The position numbers and the translations under genes are program-made. 64,000 nucleotides of DNA, from positions 9,975,501 through 10,039,500 of the forward strand of contig CM020513.1 of the NCBI GenBank assembly GCA_009823395.1. The letters are read 5' to 3'. Source of the stretch: Thamnaconus septentrionalis (lineage: Eukaryota > Chordata > Actinopteri > Tetraodontiformes > Monacanthidae). Each line of letters begins with the position of its first letter. The first letter of the stretch is position 1. Under the pieces are notes generated by a model. It did no database searches. It was not told the origin of the DNA and worked only from the letters and a program-made list of their open reading frames with translations. Shown piece after piece: positions 23,801 through 33,911 of the stretch.

Positions 23801-24768
23801 GGTGAGTCGTAGGTCAAACAAGACAGTCAACCTGCGGGTCGACTGTCCGCTCTGCACTAACTTAAAGTTTTGGTGTTCGCTGGACACAATGTGGGTAAAA
23901 AAGGTTGAACTGTTAGTTTGATGAATTTTTCAGCAGTTTTAATTAAACTGTCCGTTTCAGTGTTAATGAGGCACTCGTCCCGACACTGGGCAGGTGCGAA
24001 CCCTGCACAGTGGAGCCAGGGGCAACAGGTCAACTTGCTAGGACAGACCATGTGATTTGTTTGATAAGCAGGTTTGACACTGATTTGAGATTGGCTCCTC
24101 TTCCGCCAGAGGAGATGGCGTTTACCTGACGCACTTCATAACGCTATATGGAGAATATGTGATTTTGTGACACATTAAAACACCCAATAGCTTGGGAATT
24201 CAAGTAGCGTCCGGCAATGATTTAACTGCTGATTAGCTGAATTACCTGTAAATGCTTTCATCCCACTGCAAGTTTTTGTGTGCGCGCAAAAAAAAGGATG
24301 TTGCATAGTGTTGAAAAAGGAAAAAGCCTGAGTTAATACTTAATTACATTTCATCCCCACTGACCTGACCTGTTTGCACAAAAAGAATCAAGTCTGACTT
24401 CAAATTTCAGGTCTGTTACATTGTGAAAGGAAACAATGTTGGGGTCAACTCCACCCTTATGGACCTAAGCAATGCTCCAAGGACCTCTCCCCCGCACTCC
24501 CCAACTTTCTCACCTCGGAATAGACGAAGAGAGGCAGCACCAACACGGCCAGCATCAGGTCGGCCACCGTCAGGCTGACGATGAAGTAGTTGGTGGTGGT
24601 CTTCAGCGCCTTCTCGGTCAGCACGCTCAGACACACCAGCAGGTTGCCGCAGATGATGACCACGATCAGCAGCACCCCGAACACCAGTGCCGGCAGGTTG
24701 CGATCCTGCGGGGCGCCCGCCTCCACTTCCACCTCCACGTCCACCGACGCGCTCAGGTTGGCTGCCAT
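17870..24768 (-). CDS. drd4: Dopamine receptor D4-type GPCR
   Basis: This is a Gi-coupled dopamine receptor. Four exons on the minus strand join in phase: 24514-24768, 22842-22954, 19872-20458 and 17870-18087, giving 390 residues. The start MAANLSASV carries an N-glycosylation site. TM1 begins around residue 27. The ligand-binding Asp3.32 is in [13 protein letters not shown] (D105). The DRF box of the D4 type is at 122-124. TM5 contains [13 protein letters not shown]6 has FLFCWTPFF and TM7 has NPVIYTVFN. The third loop is long, rich in Ala and Pro ([15 protein letters not shown]), and lacks the 16-residue tandem repeat of the human gene. The phase pattern matches the known four-exon D4 layout. 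cdhr5 nearby agrees with human 11p15.5. Two upstream ORFs precede the start. Confidence 0.95.
18975..19260 (+). mobile_element. Decayed 3' end of a non-LTR retrotransposon (LINE)
   Basis: Translated on the plus strand, the segment contains [15 protein letters not shown] and, after frame breaks, [11 protein letters not shown]. This resembles the extreme C-terminal region after the reverse transcriptase of fish LINEs, where a motif of the form NSFFPxAVxLLN is typical. It is frameshifted and inactive, and lies in drd4 intron 3. The exact clade is uncertain. Confidence 0.5.
19388..19735. repeat. ATCGA/ATTGA degenerate satellite in drd4 intron 3
   Basis: About 350 bases consist almost entirely of five-base words such as ATCGA, ATTGA, ATCAA and AATCG in shuffled order, for example ATCGAATCGAATTGATCGAA. 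The array starts about 130 bases after the LINE remnant and ends about 137 bases before drd4 exon 3. The words are near-palindromic (TCGA, ATCGAT, AATT), so either strand can fold. Confidence 0.85.
20626..20806. mobile_element. TTAA-flanked MITE in drd4 intron 2
   Basis: The ends are inverted repeats: left AGGTTCAGTGTGTAGAATTT and right AAATTTACACACTGGATCT, each flanked by TTAA. The length is about 180 bases and there is no coding capacity. TTAA target duplication suggests mobilisation by a piggyBac-like transposase. Confidence 0.7.
23071..23146. repeat. (AT)n/(ACAT)n microsatellite
   Basis: Alternating ATATATGTACATATATACAT-like sequence in drd4 intron 1. Confidence 0.85.
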
Positions 24769-24848
24769 GTCCGCCGCTGCCGCCGCCGCTGCCGCTGCCG
24801 CCGCCGCGGCTCCTGCGCTCCGTCGGCCAGCGGCCAGCGCACTCTCAT
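24753..24848 (-). CDS. Upstream ORF overlapping the drd4 start codon
   Basis: An ATG at 24848-24846 opens a 31-codon frame rich in Arg and Gln ([13 protein letters not shown]). It runs through the GCC-rich repeat and stops at 24753, past the drd4 ATG (24768-24766) in another frame. If transcribed, it would reduce initiation at the receptor start. No peptide function is claimed. Confidence 0.4.
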   Translation of the reverse strand: MRVRWPLADGAQEPRRRQRQRRRQRRTWQPT

Positions 24849-24892
24849 GAATGCCGTGACGGTCCGCGAACTTCACCGCGCCGAGGTGACAT
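24845..24892 (-). CDS. Second upstream ORF, chained to the first by ATGA
   Basis: An ATG at 24892-24890 encodes 15 residues ([15 protein letters not shown]). Its TGA stop overlaps the ATG of the next upstream ORF in the four bases ATGA. Whether the transcript reaches this far is not known. Confidence 0.3.
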   Translation of the reverse strand: MSPRRGEVRGPSRHS

Positions 24893-25362
24893 GACGCTGT
24901 CACGGAAGGGACTCACTCGGCGACGGTCCGAGACCAGGAGCTCCCTGAGCACGAGCTTTACGCACGAAATGAACTGTGCGCAAAGGCGGAGCGCAGCAGC
25001 AGCGCTATGCAGCCATGGCGAGAAGAAGAAGGCGACTGGGGAAAGTACGCATGTCCTCCGAGAAATGACACTTCTCAAGTAAGATAAGTTGCAGCGGGCG
25101 AATATAATCGTTCAAATCACCAGCGTGCTGGCAGGAGTGAGGAGGAAAGTCGCGTCCCTGCAGACAGAATCTCGGTTTCCGTGCGTCGGTTCCCTCGGCA
25201 GCTCCGCCGTGTTCACCTGGACTCTGTTAAAGGCCACCGGGGCAAAATTAGACGATTAAATCCGCTTATCAGCTGCTGCTTTACGATGCCCTTCAGTCCC
25301 TGAGCTCCAGCGCAGGAGACCCAATTTGTCCGCGTAAGAATGGGCGCGCATATGCGAAGAGG

Positions 25363-25364
<2 letters not shown>

Positions 25365-25429
<65 letters not shown>
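25365..25429. repeat. (AG)n microsatellite upstream of drd4
   Basis: About 32 uninterrupted AG units lie some 600 bases 5' of the drd4 start codon. This is a long pure array and so probably polymorphic. Confidence 0.95.
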
Positions 25430-25432
<3 letters not shown>

Positions 25433-27268
25433 TTATGCAGCACCCGTGTGAAATAAAAAATAAGTTGGGAACGGAATTGTAAATCGCCCACCCGCCCCCC
25501 TCTGAACCCACCGAATGAATTCATTATTGAATAAATGAATATATTGGATGCTTAATGGGTTATCTGCATTGTTTCAGCCCACAGCCTGAATGTGTTATTG
25601 TCTTACCTATATTAAAAATCTGTTCACGCGTCAGGCGCGTTCAAAATCCAATTATGGTTTAAGTGATTGTGTGGAGAGGAGAACACTGCTGTCGTATGGA
25701 TAATATCATAGACCTGAAGTCTGTTCACTTTAATTAGAAACTCTTTCAAGGCTTATGTCACTATTAGTTGACAATTAGTTGACTTTCATGGCCAGTCTTT
25801 TTTCATATTTTGTCAGGGATATTGTAAGTATGTATGTACAGCAAATCAGCCTTTTCTGCATCTAAGCTGCTTGCAATTAATGAAGGTTGTCAAAAAAGCA
25901 GGTGGAGCCATGTTGTTCAGGCCCTTTTTCTCTGTGGTGAAATTGAGATGATCAGGTCAGCGCAATTAAACTCCATCACCACTTTACAGTAATCATACGT
26001 ACTAACTTTAGAGATTTTATGTCCATTTGGTACAGTGGTGCCTTCCAGATAAATGTTTTCTTTCGCCTCCTTTGTTTGATTTTTTTTTTTACACTTTCTC
26101 TCACTTCTCTTTTTCCCTCTTTCCCTTTCTCTCTGTGTTATCTCAGATTAAAATCTCCAACAATATGCAGACAACACACCGCTTTGCACTTCAATTAGAA
26201 CCAGGTGACAGTGACATCTCAGAAGAGTCAAAGCTTTAATTGCCCATGGCGAATGCTGGGGGGCGAGATAGTGGATATAGGAAAATTAAAGTTGGACCAT
26301 CACTAATTAAAGATGTAGATATCGTGGCTTCATATAATATTAACTTGTAGATTGTGTTAATGAACAGAAATGTTTTCGGAGCATGCATTTTTTTTCTTAA
26401 ATTTGTTTTGCATTTTTTCAGTTTTTTGCTGGTGGAAGTTTTTTTTTGGTTGCAAAAAGAAAAATCTTCCTGATTGAATTTAGTCTTTTAGTGTAGTGAA
26501 TAATATATATTAAAAATCCACACCATTGATTTAACAAATTAACTTTAAAAACCAAAACCAAAACAACTTGATTCTAGAAGGGCTGTTCCTCTGCCGATTT
26601 CAAGACCTGAATAAATCTCAATTAATTTCCTGCGGGGTGTAGCCCACCCAGTCATATTGTTTTGTATGGTTTATAATTTCCCCACTGATCCTGATCTTCC
26701 TGCCTGTGGCTGAGGCCTCAAAGAGAGAACCCTAATTTCTCTTGGTAACCTACGTGTGAGCGCTGCACTGGGGGGCCCATTGTTCATTTACAGGCTCTAT
26801 TGCTTCACTCAACATCTGAATCTGAACCTGAAGTTATTTTTTTCCTTTTTCATCCCCCTCTCTTTGGCAGGTAGACTGACTTTGTGGTTGTGAGGCAGAT
26901 GGTAACAGAGAGTGATGGGGTCCTAGTTGTTGCCACAACCCAGTCACTCTCTGATTGGGGTCTGGAATTTCTCCAGCTTTGCATGTGATAGTCTGAAGAC
27001 CTGGAGGTGAGTCACAAGCCTTTAATCTTCATGGATCGGTGACCTCCAGTGAGACTGCAGTGGCATCATCTACATTTCCCGTTGGTCATTGAGCATTTTC
27101 TTTTTTAATAAAGACCCACAGTCTGAGAGTTTATTAGTTGGTTAGGAGGTTACGAAGGGAAAAAAAAAACCTGCTAAATTGAAGAAGAGGGGATCAGTTT
27201 ATCCAAAAAGGATGTCGAAGAGGCCGCAAAATATTGGCATAAACAAAGTTAAGCACTAAAGGAATGTT

Positions 27269-27309
27269 GTGGTTCATTTGAATATATGCTTCATATTCAA
27301 ATGAACCAC
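27269..27309. repeat. Perfect 17-base palindrome with 7-base loop
   Basis: GTGGTTCATTTGAATAT at 27269-27285 is matched exactly by its reverse complement at 27293-27309. The right arm is followed by further copies of its end, AATGAACCA, to about 27,340. Confidence 0.9.
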
Positions 27310-29038
27310 ATGAACCACCAAATGAACCAAATGAACCACATCTCACATTAGGTCCAGCAGACGAAACCGTCAGCTACGACAGACAACACAGTTCTTCACC
27401 AGTAATAATCAGACCAATCTTGCACCCGAAGACCAAAAGAATCAAACTCTCTAAAGCCTCCAAACTGTCTGAGGACCTCCTTCAAGATCTATAGAAACTT
27501 CGCAAGTGCCACTAAAACCCTCTTTAAGATCAATGGGACCGCCTTCAAGAGGCTCGTAATCCATTTTAAGAGTCACAAGAAGGCAGACAACAGCAGAGAA
27601 TTTCTCTCGACATCAGATTCATCCTTCACTTGTTCACGCAATTTACCACCGGAATCCTGAGCCGTAGCTCCGCGTCAGCCCGCTGGTTCCTTGGGAAATG
27701 TGTTCATGTTTAGCAGGAAGAGCTGAAGAGGAACTGATGATGTGCAGCATTGATCGGAAACCTCTCCGTGGATAATGAAAACAAATGTTTTTCCCGTTTC
27801 CTGCTCTGGTGGTTTGAGCAATTTAAGTAGCAGCCACCACGTCTCCACCCCCCCAGCCTTGAAATCTACATGCTTCATTTCACTGAACATGTTTTAATTT
27901 GAAGCAGCTAATATGAAGCACGGTTCTTAACAGCATCAGCTCACACCTTTTCTTTTTTTTTTTTTTTTTTTTTTTTTAGCGTCCATCCTCTCATATAACT
28001 GGAAGTGTGATTGCACAGACCGGGTAGATTGCAGAGATGTAGGGTCTCACTCTTCAGCTCTCTCTGTTTGACCACTTCCTTCTTTAAAAAAAACTCTTGG
28101 AAAAATCCTGAGCGGACATACTAAAGGAATACCATAACATACAATATATACAATTATATTACTACATTTTGATAAAACTTTTGCTCAGTCAATAAAAGAC
28201 CATCTACAGCTTTTCTGTTTGCTGCAATATTTCCAAGGCACTGGAGAGCATCTCTAACCCTGAACACATCTCAAGAATCACTCTAATGGCCTTATAGACA
28301 CTATGAATCACCTCAGTGACTGAACTTTGACCTGGGACATCATTGGGATAACTGGTGTTTCATAATTTAAGCACTGAAAGTATAATCTGTGTATGCACTG
28401 ATAAAGATAAATGAATGAATTGGTTTAATTCCAACTTTTGTTTGTGTTTGTATTTGTATTATTTTTTAGACATTTTTAACAACAGCTATGGTATTTTAAC
28501 CATCACAACATCCATATTTTCCAATTACACACTTTATCAAGATGCCAGTAAAGTAGTGGCAGAACTCTATCCGTTAAGAGTTCATTTATTCCTTGTGAAG
28601 GACTTTTTAGAGACACCACATTTCTAGTCCGTCTCAAGTAGTTTTTTCCCCCAATGGCAATGAATTGGAAGAATTACAGTATGAGAAATTAGAGTAAGAA
28701 GAGACTTTAATTTAGTACAGTACAAATAAAAACCTTGTAACATGATGAGTTTAATCAGATTTCTGACATTTACACAAATTGTGACTGCCCTCTACTGGTC
28801 TCTTGATAGACCTACAATCTTGCCAGAGTGCAAAAAAGGCTGATTGGCAATTAGACATCGACATTTCAAGCAGTAGCATATCTGATTCTTTTGATTCAGG
28901 ATTTGGGTTTACTATGTTGACCTAAGAGTTCAACGGATGTGTCTGAAAAGACTTGACTTCAATTTAAGATTTAGGCACCTTTCAAAGAGACACATATATT
29001 TTTTTTTTTACATAGCCATGTGGCTACACACTCCGCCA

Positions 29039-31890
29039 TCACTCCTCAGGGATGCACAAGGCATCACTGAGCAGGAAGTGAGGTCTCAGCAAGGACAGGA
29101 TGGGCTGCCGTGGGGCCCCAGCCAGGCAGTATGCCTCATCCACACTCAGTCCATGGGCTCGCAGCGTCTTTAAGGCGGTGCTGCAGCTGTCTCTGCCTCC
29201 ATGCGACGTCACCAGAATGGTGCTCAGGGGGCTGTCGAGGAGACCCAACTTCTGCTTCATTTGGCCCAGCTGAGTCAGGAATTTCTGAGCAGAACGATTA
29301 GAATGCATTTAAATTCAAACAAGTCGGGGGGTGGGGGGGTGGGGGGGGGGGGGGGGTTTGATGTTGCTCTGAGTACCTTGGTGCGCTGTCTGTCCCCAGT
29401 GACTGGCTGGATGATGTCACTCCCACAGAACATCACCCTAAGCTGCTCTAACTGACATAAAGCTGTTTGCTGGTCCAGCAGCGATGCGAGAAGACCTGGA
29501 TTAATGACAAGTGAGGTGAATCACAATCTGACGCCTGCCATTGGCCAACATTTTAGAAACCAATGAAAACGGTGGCCATTCTAAACCTTAGGAACCATGG
29601 ATATGTGGATGATTATGGACTTTTTATGTCAATTTTGTATTGTTTTGGGGACTATGGATGAAATTCAGCAGCAGTGCTAAGTCTGTCATATTTACAGTAA
29701 GCACTCATGTACTCAGTGTTCATCAATATGCACTGTCCGGTCTAAATAAACGAATAAATAAATAAATAAATAAATATCAGGTATCAGTTTTTTTGTTCAG
29801 TAAAAAAACACTCTCTACAAAAAACATTAAAGATAAAGACATTGTAAAAAATGATCACACAGCATCATTTGTCCAGCAGAGTGCGCTACTGCAAAAGAGC
29901 TGACCAGTGCAGATTCCCAAAAGGAATTTTATGATGAATAGCTGAATAAAAAACTGATATATAAATGCAGCTGCAGCCCCCTGACACACCTTCACCCCAC
30001 CTTGCCATCTTAAAATATCGCATTTTTTCTCTGCCATTCCTTTAGTCTGTTTAGATTTATCAAAGCATTAGTTTTTAAAATTATGATAGTTCAGTTTAAC
30101 TCTTACATTCAAAATGTTTAAACCAGTTTTTCTGCAATGCCTGAGAGATTCATGGCTTTATCATCAGCGTTGGCTGTGCTTTTTATTGAGTACCAAAAGC
30201 AAATGTTAACATGCTATTTCTTTGCCTGTATGACTCATTTAGCTACGTGTATCCAATGAGTTACACAGTTTAACTTTTACATTTGTGTTGTAATAGATGA
30301 CAGTACAGAATAAATTTTAAATAATCTAAGCCACACTGACCTTTGTGCGACGCCTCAACCACCTCATTTCTGTCTGTTGTCAGGAAAAGTTGCACATTAT
30401 TCTTCAGCAAGCTTTCTATGAAGTCGTCCTCGTTAGAAAAACAAAACCTGCTGATGTCAAGGCCTGCAGGGGAAGGGCAGCGAGAAAATCATGACAGGAA
30501 ATCAGTGCTCCCATCAGCATGGGAAACACGTGCGCCGTTTAGGGGCTGTAATCTGTATGCTGAAGGTTAAAGTTGGAGCGCTGCGGTGTTGGGTATCGCT
30601 AATGGTTATTAAAAATGAAATTACTGTGATGCCTGGTGCTGCTGATAATGCGAGGACTCTGCTGCTGCTGCTGGCTGTCAGTGGTAATCAAGATGACATC
30701 AAACAGCAGCGACTCTGCAGGATTTTTCTCCAGCAGGCGGTCATTCACACTTTGCATCGCCTGAAAATTGATACAAGTCAAAACTTAGATTATATTTAAT
30801 GTATAGTGTAATAATCTCACTTTAAAGCTTCATTGTGGAATGTTTTATTGTGGTCAAATAAGTTTTTTGTTCAGTCCTGCTCAGTTTAAGGGCAATCTCT
30901 GTAAACTTTTAAAAACAATACATTTGTATGAATAAATAATTTCAAACTGACCGCTGAAGCTTCAACAGACATGTTTCACCGAGATGAATCTGTGGATTTA
31001 TTGCAGATTTTATTTTAATGGTAGATTAATTCCTATTTGGTGCTTCAGTGAGCATTTGGGACAGCAGGTTGGCCTGTGTATGGGATTGTTTCAAAGCTAT
31101 ATTGTGTCCGTTTATCAATACCCTGGCGAGAGTGACAGTACACTTAACCAGCTGACATCTGCAATCATTTCTCTACAAACAAGGAAAGAACACAAGTTTG
31201 ACCTGCAAAAGTGTCAAGGCCACGCCCACTCTGTACGAATCATCACCATCCTCAGGTCCAGCTTCAAACACTGCGCGTGCCGCCACTGCCACAACCACTG
31301 CATGATCAGTATCTTTCTGCAGAAAACACAGAACACAGAACCTGAATGTCCATGGAGTCCACGGTGATACAACACCTGACAATGTGCCATTTTTTTAAAA
31401 TTTATTTTCTTTTGCCTCATACATTCAAATATTAACCTCAGAATATGCACTGCCAGTGCCATGTGTACCATTACAGGTATTGCAGTTCTTGTATTTTACT
31501 GTATCACTTAAGTTGTTTCATTATAATGGTTGTTTGTTTTTCCCCCAGTTGTATGTTTTTGTTTATACATTTTTTGTAGTATTTAGGTAACCGTAGAATT
31601 TTAAAAATGGTTAGGCTTGATGGATCAGTATTTAAAAGAATTTAGTCAAAAGATAAAGGCGAAGTTATCAAGTACGTGATGTTATTCAATACAGTAAATT
31701 AAGAGAGTATCGTTAAAACAATGTAATTCAAATATGATCGATAGGGACAAAGGGAGTGTATGTAATCTTCGGTTTTGTAAACATTACACTGTTGTTAGTG
31801 CTTCTATGTAATCCTCACTGACAGCACTGACTGAAGTCTTCGGAAGACTTTTACCTGCTTCAAGTCGGTGTTCTGGATCGTGGAGACCAT
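29039..31890 (-). CDS. Divergent cytosolic 5'-nucleotidase I-like protein, catalytic motif lost
   Basis: Six exons on the minus strand join in phase: 31855-31890, 31203-31316, 30625-30760, 30341-30463, 29377-29495 and 29039-29284, giving 257 residues. Similarity to NT5C1A/B runs along its whole length: DHAVVVAVAARAVFE near the start, then LLFDVILITT, DISRFCFSNEDD and, near the end, ILVTSHGG, ALKTLRAHGLSVDEAYCLAG and PILSLLRPHFLL. NT5C1 enzymes hydrolyse AMP and are about 370 residues or longer. Here the segment matching the catalytic LRVAFDGDAVLFSD reads LRVMFCGSDIIQP, so the Asp-x-Asp pair is Cys-x-Ser. About 25 residues after it, and the SPGPAF segment before exon 3, are also missing. The reading frame is intact, which suggests a pseudoenzyme rather than a dead gene. 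It is head-to-head with gramd4. Confidence 0.75.
29324..29357. repeat. Poly-G tract in a 92-base intron
   Basis: G runs broken by two T residues fill a third of the last intron of the nucleotidase-like gene (poly-C on its sense strand). On the plus strand the run could form a G-quadruplex. Confidence 0.9.
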
Positions 31891-32425
31891 ATCCGATTTT
31901 CCGGTAAAATTCTACAGGTTTTCACGGTCGAACCGAGTTAATAAATACACACTTTCGTAATCGAAAACTCTTGGTTTTAATCCCACAAAAAACACCGCAG
32001 TAAAACTGGGAACTGTTTATTTTGGGTTCCGCCTGCTGCACACAGAACTTGACGTCCGCTGTTTGGGGCGCTGGGTGGTGACGTCACTTCCGCTTTCAGC
32101 ACCGCTTGCTTTGCCTGCCTGCCACCCCGCCCACAGTGGTGATTATCGTACCAGGCAGGTAGAGCTGCTCGGCGGCTTTACTATCTAAAGACTGGCGGGG
32201 GGGAAAGAAAATCTGCCCGCGGCGGAGGGGAGAGCAGTCTGAGGCCGCTCGGGAAAAAGCCTCCTTTGAACAGGTTGCAGCTGGTTTCCGGTCCGGGGTG
32301 GTCTTTCGGTAAAAGAAAGAAAGAAAGAGGAGAAAGTTTGCTCCGCATTCAAGGCGCGGTGGGGAGGAAACTCTTCCTTTGTCGTCTCCTTCCCACGGTC
32401 TCCGCTCGCTGCCTCGGTTCTCCAG
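31891..32425. promoter_or_regulatory. Bidirectional promoter of the nucleotidase-like gene and gramd4, with gramd4 non-coding exon 1
   Basis: The two genes diverge from here. A perfect CRE palindrome TGACGTCA (32079-32086) is fused to an ETS site ACTTCCG (32086-32092), a known composite in CpG promoters. GC-rich sequence follows, and a donor CCAGGTGAG places the end of a non-coding gramd4 exon at 32425. The direct partners of these sites are inferred from motif only. Confidence 0.55.
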
Positions 32426-32742
32426 GTGAGTCCCACCCGCTCCCAGTTGCTCCCGTCCTTCCGTCCCCCCTGCTCCGGGACTGGAAGAGCAGCAGCAGCA
32501 GCTGCTGCTGCTCGGTCGGCGGTCGGCCGGCTGTCATCCGGTCAAGGAAGTCAAACGGAAGCCGGTCTTGACAGTAACACCCAGGTCTAACAGGCAGACA
32601 GTCAGTATTTTTTGTATCAGTCTGTTATGTCAGTGTGTCCATGTATGTCTGCGTTAATGGGTTTTATTTTTTTTAATTCATTAGCCTTGTCAGTTAGAAC
32701 TCAATTTAATCAGGCGTTTGTTAGTTATAGCTGCAAATACAC

Positions 32743-32769
32743 ACGCACACACACACACACACACACACA
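32743..32769. repeat. (CA)n microsatellite in gramd4 intron 1
   Basis: About 13 CA units with one CG interruption. Confidence 0.9.
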
Positions 32770-33911
32770 AAGGGAATTGCATCTTTTAGCCGTGTTCCTC
32801 ATGGAACTGAGAATAATCATGACCGAGTCCAACAAGTCCAACACCGTGTCAGGGTTGTGCAGACGGACACCCAGTCATAATGTCACCGGCAGAAGGAGTC
32901 AGACCGGTCAGATTGGCTCAGAGTGGTTCTAAAATATCCCATAACCTCTTGGTACAGATTCCCCAGGCTCCCCTGATTGGTGGAAGGTCCATCAGTATGA
33001 TGGCCACTCATTCTGGTCAATAATTCTGCATTTGGTTTTTGCACCAACTATAGTGCAAAATTAGACAGAAAACACTCTGATGTATTGGTTGAGTTGACTG
33101 ATTGATTGATTGATAGGGCTTGGTGTTGTCTTTCCTCAGCAGGAATGAAAGAAGCAGGGCTCTCTTTCTCGCCATATTTGGGTCTCTCCCACACTTTCTA
33201 AGCAGTTGCAGTCTGCCTGTCGCACCTGTTTGCCAAGGCTGGTGTTGAGCTGTGAAAACTCCGCACTGTCAGTGTTTGCACTGTGGGACCACACGCTATC
33301 CTTTGACAAATGCTGTGCTCCCAGTGTGAGTGTGGAGAGGGGAGAATGAACCGCAGCCAAGGGGGTAAAAGTGAGCTAACAGTTCCTGAACAAACAGCAT
33401 GGCAAGGTCCCCGATTGGCAGTTAGCATGAGGGATTTTGGGGAGTTGCCCCGGAGTGCTGAGCTCAGCCTCAGAAATGTTAGCGGAGCAGCGGAGTTGAT
33501 TGTCTCTTGTTTCCAAAAGCAGGTTAGCTAGCTTTAGCTTCTGTGGATCTGTTTCATGGCTGTCAGGCTCACAGGAACTGCAGTGGATAAACACTTTAGT
33601 ATGATCCAGTACGTATTAAATTACCTATCTGTGTGTCTCTGGTTGAAAAAAAAATACTTTTTTTGCATTTAACTGAACAACCTACCAAAAAAGATAAATA
33701 AGATTATGACAATAAATGAGACTTTTTGTCAATCTTTGCGATAGTTTTGAGATCCTTCAATGAGGCGTCTTCACTTCATCAAACTGTTCCACCGACATTG
33801 TTGATATGAGCTCTGAAAACATCACATCTTCCTCTCCCCCCTGCCCCCCACCCTCACTATGTTAGTCATCATGCTTAGGTAGAGAGTTACGATTAGAAAG
33901 TGGTGCCCACC

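Larger units (their letters stand above)
24893..29038. other. Intergenic region between the nucleotidase-like gene and drd4
   Basis: The right edge of drd4 has CpG-rich sequence to about 25,200, its likely promoter. Beyond this come a long GA microsatellite, AT-rich sequence, a strong palindrome near 27,290 and a poly-T run (27,952-27,979). The 3' UTR of the nucleotidase-like gene may end near 28,585-28,590 (AATAAA on the minus strand). I found no credible exon, and no secretin-like gene, although secretin neighbours DRD4 in human. Confidence 0.45.

Noticed and set aside
24457..25082. Polyalanine-extended N-terminus for drd4, and Pro-rich frames opposite it
   Set aside because: The extended frame has no in-frame ATG upstream and would need a non-ATG start. 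MAANLSAS gives a normal D4 N-terminus with a glycosylation site.
27340..27660. A possible decayed coding or transposon segment (AGCCTCCAAACTGTCTGAGG)
   Set aside because: No frame holds for long and no family match was recognised.
25500..29000. A secretin or other hormone gene expected beside DRD4
   Set aside because: No signal peptide, dibasic cleavage site or hormone-like exon was seen on either strand.
29039..31890. Nucleotidase-like locus as a processed or dead pseudogene
   Set aside because: It has introns, intact splice sites, matching phases and no stop codons. Loss of the active site alone does not make it a pseudogene.
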